Of a stretch of 64,000 bases of DNA, positions 1 through 10,605 are shown one piece after another. The position numbers were made by a program, and so were the translations under genes. The stretch's first letter is position 1, and each line of letters begins with the position of its first letter. Source of the DNA: Lophium mytilinum (taxonomy: Eukaryota; Ascomycota; Dothideomycetes; Mytilinidiales; Mytilinidiaceae); contig MU004189.1 in NCBI GenBank assembly GCA_010093605.1, positions 627,834 to 691,833 of the forward strand, given 5' to 3'. A model generated the notes under the pieces. That model was given only the letters and a program-made list of their open reading frames with translations, had not been told where the DNA came from and searched no databases.

Positions 1-2
1 AT

Positions 3-395
3 CTCCATGGCGAGCTCAACCTCCACCAACTAACCAGCTACGGCGTCACGACAGCTTTCGATATGGCGGCCATGGACCTCACTTTACTCAAGACTCTCCG
101 CGAAAAGGCAGGCCTGTCCGATATCAGAAGTGCTGGTAAACCCGCCACCAGTCCCGGAAGCCGCCACAGCTCCATGCCTGGCTATCCTGCCTCAGGCTTG
201 TATCAAAGCCCATCAAAGGAGAGCAGTTCGCCGCGAAAAGGGCGGCCGAGGGCTCCGACTACATCAAAATTATGTCCGATGTCCCCGGGCTCGACCAAAC
301 CACCGTGAACGCCCTCGCCGCAGCTGCACGCAAGCACGGCTCAAGAAGCGTGCGTCCATAGCATCACCCTGCTCCACATGCAAAGCGCTGTCTAG
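3..395 (+). pseudogene. Amidohydrolase (imidazolonepropionase-like) fragment
   Basis: The first frame reads LHGELNLHQLTSYGVTT, then a segment ending RSAGKPATSPGSRHS. A second frame continues with EGSDYIKIMSDVPGLDQ and an ARKHG segment, and a third with a HAITL-like stretch. Together these match, in order, the central part of fungal metal-dependent amidohydrolases (the family of imidazolonepropionase and related cyclic amidases). At least two frame changes and a stop lie within 400 bases, so this is a decayed piece of a host gene. The N-terminal HxH metal-site region would lie left of the window and nothing recognisable follows after about 395. Family assignment comes from remembered sequence pattern, not from a search. 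Confidence 0.6.
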
Positions 396-1851
396 GGCAG
401 ATTTCATTTTCCCCGTGAGTCGGTGAGTGGCTCCTGAAATATTCTCATTTTGATCGAAAAAGATGTGAAAAGAATACGCCCCGAGATTCGAACCCAAGTC
501 CCCTGGCCTAGGGGTCGAAAAAATCAAAAATTATCAATACCGACAGATACAGACAGATACCGACAGTGTTACCAGCGCTCTGCCGATTTATAGAGGGCTT
601 AGTGTTCACCACTGCACCACTGCACCACTCCGGCATGTCTGTCACCCCGCATCCCGCATCCCGCACAGATAATTGGAAGACTGCCAAAATATTTCGAAAT
701 ATATACCCTTAAAATTGCAGCCACCTTTACTTTGTCACACACATCGGCACGTGCCCGCTGGAATTATTATCCGGCACCCCCCTTAATTTTTTTACATCAC
801 CGGTCATTGACTATGTAGTCGGGCGCACCCCAAGGATTCGCCTGCACTTTCATAGGGAGAAGGACGAATAGACCATATTGGAGCGTGGTAATAGGAAGGA
901 CTCAAAGGATCACGAAATTGAAAGAGTGGTTGAGGTAGTTGAGATATATAATGAACCCGCAGTCTGCAGTGACATATTTACTCACTATGCTGTCCGGTCT
1001 CGCTGAAGTTGCTAATTGGAGAAAGTTTTACCAGCAGGATGCGTATCCTCTGCGCGCGCTTGTCCTCGTTCGAGGGTGGATTCCATCATCATAATTCTAT
1101 TTCAGCCTTGTTGCGGCACCACGACGCTGTGCTATACCGTTTCACCAATTTGAGTACATAAGGGCTGAAGATCACCCGAGTTGTAGGAGCCTGGCTGTGT
1201 CCGTAGCGTACGGCTGTATTCTGTATAGCATGGCGGAGGTAGTGACGCTTCGCATGCCACGCAATCGGAACCTCAGTCCCTAGAAAGGACGAGCTGGAGA
1301 AAACAAGCTTTCATGCTTACTCTGAAGCGTTAGAGTCCACTTTTATAGCCCCAGTATGGATTCTCCCTGCCCAACGTGTCCACAGATCTCCAGATGCTTG
1401 CCACAAGGAATCAGGGGAGTTGTAGTCAAATAAAGGCATTTAGCGTCTATTTGTGAAGCGAGAAAGCACATACATCAGATCTTGATATGTAATATAGAGG
1501 GACAGTGATGAAGGACTTAGCAAGTGGGAGTGGACGTTAGGTTTTTCGAAGGGGACGTCAGGAACGAGCTGCCCCTGAATATTCTACTCCACCCAATCAG
1601 ATGAATGCGCTAGCATCCCTCCACAACAACGATCAGCTGAAACTTAGTGCGACGGTTCTGCCTACAAACTCTATATGTACCCTTGTAAGATCCATGCCGC
1701 AAAGGCTTCTGAAAAGGTGAGGAAAGAAAGGTCAAGACTTACAAAACTCGCTTTCCATCAAATCATCCCAGAGACCATCTCTCCGTAAATCTCTAGGTAC
1801 CGTGTCTTAAAATCATCTACCAGATTATCATAAGAAACCCCCGAACTAAAT
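396..1851. other. Gene-poor stretch, nothing identified
   Basis: No frame longer than about 85 codons and no splice-supported exon was found. A short run of GACAGATAC-like repeats lies near 540-570. A tRNA T-arm-like string near 483-495 (minus strand) lacks the rest of a tRNA. The amidohydrolase remnant ends just before this stretch, so it may be a decayed region. Confidence 0.5.
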
Positions 1852-2162
1852 ATGACTGACCATTCTATACCTCCTGCTGATGCAACTATCGAATTTACTG
1901 CTGTGTAATTACTCCAGTTTGTCTCCTCTCCTTGTCGACCACTGATTAGCCTCCCTGTAGACTACAGACACCTTCACCTTACACCATGGTCATCCTCCTA
2001 CGTACGATTCCGGCCCCGATCCAAAAACTGGCGCAGCCTGAACGCCACCTGGCAATGATCCTAATAGAGAGCGAATCCTCGCAGTGTCAGCAGCGAGAAA
2101 GACAAGTCAGCGTTGCATGGCAATGCCTCACCATTATAGTGAGATGCTGTAACACGGCTTAG
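1852..2162 (+). pseudogene. Decayed copy of the adjacent small membrane protein gene
   Basis: Exon 1 (1852-1902) reads MTDHSIPPADATIEFTA and matches MADHTHSAPADCTIDIPP of the intact gene at 2535. A donor GTGTAA follows in the same place. After an acceptor at about 1958, the frame reads TTDTFTLHHGHPPTYDSGPD, parallel to the DTISHDHHHHHH...PPPYHPDP part of the intact copy, then hits a stop near 2034. A second frame then carries MILIESESSQCQQRERQ and VAWQCLTIIV, parallel to TILLESPRDRRRRSREE and PAYQCFGFLM. The order is preserved but the frame breaks once and the membrane segment is poor. This is a host-gene duplicate in decay. The match is read by eye. Confidence 0.6.
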
Positions 2163-2534
2163 ATGATGTTTGTACCCGTCAATCTCTTTGCACCTAAATC
2201 TAGGTTTAGGCCACGACCATACTAGAACTCTCCCTGTCTCCCAATTGGCACGATCGCCGCGAAGATGTAACGGTCATGACCAACGGCCCCCAAAACTGCT
2301 GCGCCTCGATTTAGGCTTCTGTAAGCGCCGCATGAGCCCCCGGACTTCTCTCAAACCTCAACTACGGAACTCCAGCTTCTTGTAGTCCTAGGATATTTCC
2401 ACGACATCAATCTTAATCGCGAGCTTATATACTAAAAACGAGCCTTGGCCTCTTCTGTTGGAAATTGGAACGGAGCTTCATTATCAGCTACTCTCTACCA
2501 ACACTCTTCTGATTGAACGAGTACGAATAGAAAC
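2163..2534. other. Spacer between decayed and intact copies
   Basis: Contains the promoter of the 2535 gene. A 71-codon open stretch at 2170-2385 has no features of a real gene. Nothing else seen. Confidence 0.4.
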
Positions 2535-2936
2535 ATGGCCGACCATACCCACTCCGCTCCCGCCGACTGCACTATAGACATCCCTCCCGTACGCCACTAC
2601 TTCTTCTCCCATCTTCAGACCTAACAACCGAAGTCCATCGACACCATCTCGCACGACCACCATCATCACCACCACCCACCTCCATACCACCCAGACCCTC
2701 CCCTCGACGTAGGGAACGACGCAACTCTAATGGCAAATTCGCACCATATCCACCAACACTACGGCACCATTCTACTAGAAAGCCCACGAGACCGCCGTCG
2801 ACGATCCCGAGAAGAGAGCCCCGCCTATCAATGTTTCGGTTTCCTAATGTTTTGTGCAGTGGCTGGGTTCATGCTATTCGTACTCTTCCAAATCTCCTCC
2901 GAGCCCCAGCCCGGCTTTCCCAATGGGCCCTGGTAG
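2535..2936 (+). CDS. Small histidine-rich single-pass membrane protein
   Basis: Two exons, 2535-2588 and 2634-2936, give 118 residues. The 45-nt intron has donor GTACGC, a CTAAC branch 8 nt before the AG, and is phase 0. The alternative acceptor at 2618 would put a stop straight after it. The protein has a short acidic start, a run of six histidines followed by proline-rich sequence, an Arg-rich segment (RDRRRRSREE) and one hydrophobic helix near the C-terminus (CFGFLMFCAVAGFMLFVLF). The short tail ends PGFPNGPW. The layout suggests a tail-anchored-like membrane protein with a cytosolic His-rich head that might bind metal, which is inference only. I do not recognise the family. Its paralogue, in decay, lies 380 bases upstream in the same orientation. 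Confidence 0.65.
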
Positions 2937-3355
2937 CGCGCAGCAATAGAATCAATCTACACAACTTCCTCTCACACTCACAACTCTATTCTCACGATAT
3001 CATCGCTTCTTTGACTCATTAAACCCCCCAAAACTAGGCCGTCTAGAATTACTCCTACTCCTCTTCCCACCCCCCAATTTCCGCTTTACTCCCCTCACAC
3101 CCTTTCGCATCCCTTTAGTAACCCGATTTACCTTCCTTTTACGCCCCACCTTAGCCCTCCTAATCGTATCCGCAGCTTTCCGCTTCGCACCCCACCACAC
3201 CAACCTCCTCGCCTGCGCGCTCCGCGGTGATTCCCTAAGCAGCCGCCGCCCCACTTTCTGCTCCACCCACCGTCGCGGATGAATCACCCGTTTCCATTTC
3301 CCGAGTTTGAAGTGTAGTTTCCGAGGCATGAGACGCAGAATGTAGAATCGCGGAA
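2937..3355. other. Spacer with a very basic open frame on the minus strand
   Basis: A minus-strand frame (3365 to 3000, 121 codons) is extremely Lys/Arg rich, with RRWVEQKVGRRLL and KVGRKRKVNRVTKGMRK. It has no start context of its own. It could be a terminal exon of the gene at 3356-4561 read through an intron I could not place, or an antisense artefact of a GGA/TCC-biased stretch. Confidence 0.3.
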
Positions 3356-4561
3356 TCAGGCCCATGGAACGATGGAGCGGCCGGGGATGGTGCCGTGGCG
3401 CCGATATAGAACACGGGGAAGTGGGTCGGATGCGGGAGCGGCGCCGGGGTTTAGGGGGGATTCTTGGAGGAGCTGTCGGCGGTGGCGGGGATTATGAGTG
3501 TGAGGACGGGAGCCTCCGCGATGGGGATGAAGGACGGGACCAGACGGGACGCTCCTCGGGCTAGACATGTTGATTGGCATCGTATGGACGGTCTCCGTAT
3601 TATGGGTTTCTTTGGCATACTTTTCGTGCAGAGCGAGGGCTCGGCGCGCGGTCAAAGAAGAGCGACGGTGGCGGTGGTAGCTGCTACTACTCCCATGGCC
3701 ACTCTTGTGATAGCCGCCGGGGTAGTTTAGGATCTTGCTCCAACAGGCTTGTGCGTCTGAGAGTGAACCCGCGGCGTGGAGAGTTGGGAGAGTAGTGCTG
3801 CCGGTTAAGAGGTCGCGCTCGAGGAGGTCGGAGGAGTAGGCCTAGTGTGGTTAGAACAGTTGAATAGTAGTAGAGAATGGAATGGAAAGGCAAGGGGAGA
3901 AGTTAGACGAACAAAGAGGCTCTGAGATAGCGCATCGATGGCTTTGTAGATTGGAGCGTTGAGTTCGGTGTGCCAGGAGCGGCCGAGAGCGGTCAAGGCG
4001 CTGGAGAGGGTTGGGATGGATTGGATGTACTGGGCTGTTAGTGTTGGGAATGAGAATTTGAGTATGAGGGAGGGGAGTACGCTAAGGTATTCGTCGTTCA
4101 TTGGCACGGAACTTTGGTTTACGAAGCTTGCCTATGTTTAAGTTAGCCGGTTGTCATTGTCCAGGTATCTCAGCATATGGATGTCTTACCTGATCAGTGT
4201 TCAGATGGAACTTCGAACGTAGCACTGATCCCGTAACGTTCCCTAGCAAATCCGCAGTACTCTACACAGCCACATCAGCACACTATTCACGCTTTTCCGT
4301 CCACATCGCAAAAAGCTCCAGCATTTAGCTTACGATAGTACTACGCAGAATAGCAAGAGAACCTGCGCCATTCGGCCCGGAAGTGGTGTAGCTTGTGCCG
4401 TTTAGCGGTGCCCAGATAGTATTGGCGGCGTTGATTATGAGAGCGGACAGGTCTCGCATATCTTGGGTCCCATCGGCGAGAGAAGCTGGGATCGAAAGCA
4501 GGCATACTAGCGCGGTAAGGCCTAAGAGTTTGACGCATGGTTCGTTGATGTTCCACATCAT
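3356..4561 (-). CDS. Secreted glycoprotein of unknown function, four exons
   Basis: Exons read on the minus strand: 4561-4334, 4261-4190, 4131-3913 and 3841-3356. All three introns fall in phase 0 and have good signals (GTAAGC, GTAAGA, GTTCGT donors; TAG acceptors). The product would be about 334 residues. It opens with a signal peptide (hydrophobic core LLGLTALVCLLSIPASLA) and has several N-glycosylation sequons (NGT, NVT, NQS). The middle is helical and hydrophobic (PTLTAQYIQSIPTLSSALTAL). The C-terminal third is His/Arg rich and less convincing. A 60-nt GTATGC...TAG segment there could be an in-frame intron, and two other frames also read plausibly after 3560, so the 3' end is uncertain. 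No family recognised. Confidence 0.5.
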
Positions 4562-5129
4562 TGTGGAACGGAACGCGTAGGAGAGAGGTAGACCGGAGAG
4601 GTGGGGTAGAAAGGTGATTTAGATGATGAGGTAACTCTGCAGAGGTAAAGGTTGCGAGAAGAAGGCTGAAAATCAGGGAGCCAATGCTGTGGAAAGGAAG
4701 AGAAGGTTCGCGGAAGATAAGATGGGTAGTAGTGTTTGTAGGAGGAAGTCGCAGCGACCCAGATGGCGTGAGGATTGACGAAGAAGGAGCGGATCACTTT
4801 GTTCCTCGTGAACATCACAATAACTTTATTCATATCAAGCTCAAAAAAAATCTCATGACAGTGACGATTCAGACAAGGTAAAGAAAAGTCACCTTTTATT
4901 AATGAGATGCTACTGGTCTCTGCACATTGAAAGGCATTGTATTAGACGACGAGGAATTCCACAGCCCTTTCAGGAAGATGAATGAGAACACAAGGGAGAG
5001 GAATCGAGATACCTATAGAAGCTTGCCCGCTAGCCATTTTGAGCAATCTACATCCCTTATAAAGTAGAAGAGCAACACCGATACACTCAGTCATAAGTCT
5101 CCAGTCAATACCGTCTCCCTCCTCAAAAA
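4562..5129. other. Divergent promoter region
   Basis: Lies between the secreted-protein gene (minus) and the hypothetical gene at 5130 (plus). Short frames here look like leader sequence. No motif identified. Confidence 0.4.
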
Positions 5130-5615
5130 ATGCCACAGCCTTACCATCCGCCATCCACTCTTCACTCCGAAATCCGCGCGATGCACGACTGGATCCACCT
5201 TGAGCGACCGTCTCAACGCCTCCGCTTCACGCTTGATCTCCTCTCCCACGACATACTGAAAGAGGGCCTTCGATATCTCAGAACACTCATCGCAAACGGC
5301 ATAGCTAGGGATATTTCTCTCTATAGCCTATGGCGATCGCGGATCATGCCTTTGGACGAGAGGCAGCAAGGGTTTGCATACGCTGGATGGTCATGGCACC
5401 CGCCACAAGAAGAATGCATCGCGAGATTAGACAGAGAAGCCGTTATGACGTTCCTGATTGTGGATGTGACGGTCTACGATAGTATCATGGACAGTGTTAG
5501 AAGATGGGAGAGGGAAACCAGGCCAAGAGACGACATATGGCACTTTGATCATGAGGAGGAGGTTTGGCGGAATGAAGAGGGAGAAGAGATGGAGACTGCT
5601 TGGGATGAAATGTGA
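5130..5615 (+). CDS. Hypothetical 161-residue protein
   Basis: A single uninterrupted frame of 161 residues. It has ordinary protein-like composition: Trp-rich (WIHLERP, GWSWHPP, WHFDHEEEVW), charged, with no signal peptide or membrane segment and an acidic C-terminus. The start context is AAAAATGCC. I recognise no domain. It may be a lineage-specific orphan gene. Support is only frame length and composition. Confidence 0.5.
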   Translation: MPQPYHPPSTLHSEIRAMHDWIHLERPSQRLRFTLDLLSHDILKEGLRYLRTLIANGIARDISLYSLWRSRIMPLDERQQGFAYAGWSWHPPQEECIARLDREAVMTFLIVDVTVYDSIMDSVRRWERETRPRDDIWHFDHEEEVWRNEEGEEMETAWDEM

Positions 5616-6034
5616 TAGATGAGTGTGCGAGAAGTCTTTTCTAGGTCCTTCCGCCAAGATCTTCAACTTCGAAACTTAAACAAATTGAGGTCGGAGTATT
5701 CTCAGACAACAAAGGACGTAAACATACGCCAGGTTTTGAAGAGTCGCACTTGTTCAGCACTCTGTCTCGTGCAGTTATATGTACTCTGCCAATGCGTAGA
5801 GTGCCTCAACAAGGTTTTGCATAGTCCAAGATGAAGAGCTTCTATCTTGTTTAGGTTTTCGAAATTGCATTCAAGCAGTAGCATATACGCACGTACACCA
5901 CGGTGGCCCGCCCTAGGAATTAGAGTATCACCTTTTTATCCCCCGCATGGCTCTTATTCATACTCTACTCACTCCCCAGAGATAAAAAATATTGTTAACT
6001 TTACCGTTCCAGCACTACTCAATCACAAAACACC
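5616..6034. other. Spacer
   Basis: No gene seen. A TATA-like run (GATAAAAAATATTG, about 5980-5993) lies about 45 bases before the small frame at 6035. Confidence 0.3.
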
Positions 6035-6298
6035 ATGCTCTCACCCCTCAATCCCTCCGGCGATTCTGGGGCAATTCTCTCGTCGAAATACCCCGAGGCA
6101 GGTGGGCTACACTACTTGGGGAAGTCAATAAGCCCGCACATCCGAGCGGAATCAGACCGAGAGCGCGTTCCGCCCTGTAAAGCGAGCAATGCACCGACAA
6201 AATCCGAGAGTCATAAGCGCGATCCGGGCCGCGACTGGCACATCTACTGCAGAAGAGCGATTCAGGAGGACGTCTTATATGCGGACTGGAGGCAGTAG
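6035..6298 (+). CDS. Possible small orphan protein, 87 residues
   Basis: Frame starting ATGCTCTCACCCC in a CACC-ATG context, 87 residues, hydrophilic, ending YADWRQ. There is no domain, signal or membrane segment. An A/T-rich TATA-like element is just upstream. Composition is protein-like but the length is within chance for this GC content. Confidence 0.3.
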   Translation: MLSPLNPSGDSGAILSSKYPEAGGLHYLGKSISPHIRAESDRERVPPCKASNAPTKSESHKRDPGRDWHIYCRRAIQEDVLYADWRQ

Positions 6299-6758
6299 AT
6301 GGTAGTTCTGCGCCGGGAGAAGGCTTAACCGGAGCGGTTCACGGATGTTCATGCTCTGTAGATCGTGGTAGAAGACTTCGCCGTTTTGTACTGCTGGGTA
6401 GGAGGTAATCCAAAGTGCTAGACGCGTGACAGTGATGAAGTATTTGTAGACAAGCAATAGCTGTGTAGGAGAAGGTGGTTAAAGATGCTCCCACGAGCTG
6501 CCGAAGTGGGCTTCCGCCTCAGTGTGGGGTCAACGCAGGGGCCAGGCTGAAGTGTGGAGAGCTTCTGTCTTCCATCCACCACCCATAAACACGGCCCGTC
6601 TCCCAGCCATGCGTGACTTCTTACTTCTCCGTTTCTTTCCGCTCCGAGGTTCTTTCTTGCGCCTTTCTTTCTCCTAGTAACTGTCCCTCGTTCTTGCTGA
6701 ACAGGAACCAAAAGAGAGCTCTGAACGACTGGGGAGCTTCACAACACATCATTTCGCT
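6299..6758. other. Promoter region of the CoA-transferase gene
   Basis: No gene found. Pyrimidine-rich stretches (CTTTCTTGCGCCTTTCTTTCTCC, about 6650-6672) precede the start at 6759, as in many strong fungal promoters. Confidence 0.4.
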
Positions 6759-8443
6759 ATGCCGTCAATAACCCTCTCCGTGCGGACAGCCGCTCACTTC
6801 TCGCGATCTGCCTCAAAGGTAATTGAATCTAGATATAGCACTTCTAGCTACCGCCCAATTGCTCTCAGGCATCAAGAAAGCTAATCACCATCTCAAGACC
6901 TACCTCCCCCTCGCCCGCCTCTTCTCCACCACCCGCGCCCGCTATGAGATCAACAAAGTCCTCCCCTCGGCCTCGGCCGCCATCGCCGATATGAAGTCAG
7001 ACTCTACCCTCCTGTGCGGCGGCTTCGGCCTCTGCGGCGTCGCCGACACCCTCATCAACCAAGTCGAAGCCACCCCCTCCATCACCGGCCTAACCGCCGT
7101 CTCCAACAACGCCGGCATCGACGGCTCCGGTCTCGGCCTGCTCATCGCCTCCGGGCAGGTCAAGAAAATGGTTGCCAGCTACGTCGGCAACAACAAGACG
7201 CTCGAGAAGAAGTACCTCGGCGGCGAGATCGAGATGGAGCTGACCCCGCAAGGCACGCTCGCAGAGCGGTGTAGGGCGGGCGGTGCGGGGATCCCCGCGT
7301 TCTACACGCCCGCGGCATTCGGGACGGTGGTGCAGACGGGGGAGCTGGCGGTGAAGTATCGCACTGACAAGAGCGTGGAGAGCTACGGTGTGGCGCGGGA
7401 TGTGAAGGTGTTTGACGGGAAGAGCTACGTGATGGAGGAGGCGATCAAGGGGGATTATGCGTTCATCAAGGCGTGGAAGGCGGATAGGCTGGGGAACACG
7501 CAATTCAGGTTCGCGGCGCACAACTTCAATGGCGCGATGGCGCGGAATGCAACGACGACGATTGTGGAGGCTGAGAATATTGTCGAGCCGGGCGAGATTG
7601 ACCCCGCGGCTGTGCATGTGCCGGGCATTTATGTGGATCGTGTGATTCAGGCCACTCAGGAGAAGCGGATTGAGAGGGTTGTGAATGCGAAAGATCCCAA
7701 GGACGAGATGGCGGCGCTTGGCAGTGGTGATGCGGCGAACAAGAGGGAGAGGATCGTAAGGAGAGCGGCCAAGGAGTTCAAGAACGGGATGTACGCCAAT
7801 CTTGGAATCGGCATGCCCATGCTTGCGCCCAGCTTCGTCGATCCATCCGTCGAAGTCCAATTGCAGTCCGAGAACGGTATCCTAGGACTCGGACCGTACC
7901 CGGCGAAGGGTGAAGAGGATCCCGATCTGATCAACGCAGGCAAGGAGACCGTTACGCTGCTGCCGGGAGCGTCGGTCTTTGGGTCTGAAGAGTCGTTCGG
8001 CATGATCAGGGCGGGTAAGATCGATCTCACAATCCTCGGTGCTATGCAAGTGAGCGCGAAGGGCGACTTGGCCAACTGGATGTTGCCGGGCAAGGTCATG
8101 GGATTCGGAGGAGCTATGGATCTTGTCTCGAACCCGCAAAACACCAAGGTGGTGGTGACAATGGAGCACACGGATAAGAAGGGCCGGCCCAAGATCTTGA
8201 AGCAGTGCGAGTTTCCGCTGACAGGCAAGGCCTGTGTTTCGAGGATTATTACTGAGCTCGTAAGTATTGATCCTCCGTTGGTCTTCGAATGATGACTAAC
8301 ATATTTCACAGGGCGTGTTCGACGTAGATTGGGCCGAAGGCCTCACCCTTATCGAGCTTGCAGACGGCGTCACCGTTGACGAAATCAAGTCGAAGACGGA
8401 GGCACCATTCAAGGTTGCCGATGATGTGAAACCAATGTTGTGA
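6759..8443 (+). CDS. Succinyl-CoA:3-ketoacid CoA-transferase, mitochondrial
   Basis: Transfers CoA from succinyl-CoA to acetoacetate (ketone-body use) in the mitochondrial matrix. Fungal relatives also move CoA between short acids. Exons 6759-6818, 6898-8259 and 8312-8443 give about 517 residues, the usual length. The N-terminus is an Arg/Ser-rich targeting peptide with [16 protein letters not shown], typical of a processing site. The alpha-subunit glycine motif is [14 protein letters not shown]. The beta part has GIGMP and the catalytic glutamate in [13 protein letters not shown]. The C-terminus ends DDVKPML. The first intron uses the acceptor at 6897, because the one at 6868 gives the wrong frame. 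The branch sites GCTAATC and ACTAAC are visible. Confidence 0.95.
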
Positions 8444-8779
8444 CGCACTTAACTATCTGTCTCATGAAAATTTACCGTCAAATCTTTCCAGCCAGGCGTT
8501 GTATATATTTCCAAGTCTGCATTTAAGGGGAAAATAGAACAATACTCATACGCCAAGGAAATGTGCACCAATGAGTATTCATTATCCACGTATTTTACGT
8601 TGCTTTGAACCTCTAAGCCAGATTCATCGATCCGTCTAGACGCCCGACGCCAGACACTCTCAAATATCTTACAGGCGTACCTCCCTACCGTGTATCCAGA
8701 ACGAAAGGGCCTATGGTACAGTGCATCATCCACTCCAACGACTGCTTTTGGGAGATTGCTCAAAACGAAAGTGAGCTGT
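8444..8779. other. Convergent 3' ends
   Basis: Holds the 3' untranslated regions of the CoA-transferase and lectin genes. No gene seen. Confidence 0.5.
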
Positions 8780-10228
8780 TCAAAGATATTTCTTGGGCGC
8801 GCTATTCCTTCGCTTCTTATAAACCTGCCACGCCCCAATAACCATGATCTGGACAGCGACGAAAACGCAGATGATCAGACCCATCCTTGGCTTTGCTCCG
8901 GTGACAACTGCAAGGGCTTTATTAGCATTTGCTCTAATAGAAAAAGCACGGTTGGGATCAAACTCACTACTCGACATAGCCAACGGCAACCCCTCTGTCA
9001 AACTCGTCTGCGTAACCTTAATCGCATTCTGCAGGTCGGTCAAATGCTGCTGATAATCCTTGCCCTCAACATCCCTCTGGATCGCCAGCACAATCCGTTC
9101 AACCTTCTCCACGTTCCTGCTGATGGCGTCTACGCGGTCGTGCGTAGGAATAGCGCGGTTCATGACCTCCTGGTGCCGCTGGTCCTGCTGCTTCGCGAGG
9201 TTCTCAAGTAGTTGGAAGATGTTGTTGACCTGGTGGTTGACGATTTGCAGGCGATTATGAAGATCGGCGAACTGGTCTTGCTGGTTCTTGATGTTGGCGG
9301 CGAGCTGGTCGGAGAGTTGTTGGGGAATATCGTCAGATGGGGGTGCTTGGTACTTTTGTTGCTGTTGCTGCGGGGGCGGTGGGTATTGCTGGTATTGCTC
9401 TCGGGGGGGAGGGGGCTCGGTGCGGCCCTGCTGCTGCTGGGCGCCGTTGGGGACGGACACTTCAAAGGATTGGGCTTCGAAGGAGTCTGGGTTTTCGGCT
9501 GAGGCGGCGGAGACGCCGAAGTAGTAGCCTGCTGGAAGTCTGACCTAACCATAGAGTTAGTACAATGGTTCCCGCTGGAATTTCTGAGGGATTCTTACCT
9601 TGTCTGTCCTGAAGCATGGGTTCTTGTCTATCGTGACTTGGAAGTAATCTGCGGTTTGCTTCAATTGGATAGTCGAGAATCGCCCCATATTCCGGTACGG
9701 GTAGTTGCATTGCCCAAACGACAGCGAGTCGACACTGTGGTGGTCCTTGTATGTCACGGTCCCGTCATTCAAGAATCCTCTCACGCTGCCTCCCATCCCC
9801 TTATACTGATCCACCACCATTACCAGCCCATCGAACGCCGGCGCCGTGTACAGACTCGACATCCCCACACTCTGCTGGCCATCCTTGCTATACCAAATCT
9901 GCAAATTCCCTCCTCCCCGCTCCGGCCCCGAGGCTCTGTACCTGAACTCTGCCGTCCATTCTGAATATGGGGTTGGGTTGTTGGACCACACCGCTCCTCG
10001 CATGTTTCCAGGGTATGGCGGTGTTAATATGATACGGTCTGACATCAAATTGGGCGTGTGGCCTTCACCAGACACCTTCCAGCCTTGGATTCCGCGGCCA
10101 TCGGGGGATAGTTGGCCTCCTTTGTTGCCGAAGCTCAGTTGGTCTATTACGTTCTGAGCTTGGACTGCTGATAGCGCTATGGCGGAGTATGCAGCTGCTG
10201 CCCGTAGCCTCCGTAGCGATATGTACAT
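8780..10228 (-). CDS. L-type (legume-like) lectin cargo receptor, Emp46/47 type
   Basis: ER-Golgi cargo receptor of the ERGIC-53/VIP36/Emp47 family. Exons 10228-9599 and 9544-8780 give 464 residues. The intron (GTAAGA...GGTTAG) is phase 0. After a signal peptide (YSAIALSAVQAQ), the lectin domain covers about residues 25-235. It includes QGWKVSGEG, GAVWSNNPTPYSEWTAEFRY, GGNLQIWYS and GLVMVVDQYKG, and continues across the splice into LPAGYYFGVSAAS. A Gln/Pro-rich linker and a coiled coil follow. A single membrane helix (GLIICVFVAVQIMVIGAWQV) and a short tail ending KKYL come last; KKYL fits the dilysine COPI retrieval signal. The Gln/Pro-rich insert is unusual for the yeast proteins. Confidence 0.92.
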
Positions 10229-10410
10229 TGTGGTGGAAGAATAGCTGGGGTTGGAGCGAGTGGTGTGGATACGAATGCGCGAAGGGTGATGCGGTGGAGG
10301 TAATTAAGTGAGACGTAGGGTATTTATGTACGACGATCGCTACCTAATTGTAAGTCGTCAGCATTCAATTCACTGCTGTAGTTTCTATGCTCCTGGGTGC
10401 TTCCGTACCT

Positions 10411-10605
10411 TCAATGTGCACTGCTCCGTCGCGAGTTCGCAATTGAGACAATGCTCCACGCGACAATTAAAAACAGGGCGACGTTGCGGACTTCCTTCAC
10501 TACCTTGGTCGCCTCTGGGGTAATGTCCAGTGTGTGTTTGATAGTGATTTGGTTTGTGAAGTCGACAAGATGCTTCACTCCCACGTCGGAAAAGTCCATT
10601 GACAT
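10411..10605 (-). CDS. Possible small membrane-anchored protein, 64 residues
   Basis: Minus-strand frame of 64 residues. The N-terminal part is hydrophilic and the C-terminus has a hydrophobic helix (VALFLIVAWSIVSIA) followed by a short basic tail (NSRRSSAH). That is the look of a small tail-anchored protein. A longer overlapping plus-strand frame at 10397-10819 looks less natural. No family recognised. Confidence 0.4.
   Translation of the reverse strand: MSMDFSDVGVKHLVDFTNQITIKHTLDITPEATKVVKEVRNVALFLIVAWSIVSIANSRRSSAH

Noticed and set aside
478-500. tRNA T-arm-like string on the minus strand (GGGTTCGAATCTCG)
   Set aside because: No acceptor stem, D arm or anticodon arm could be built around it.
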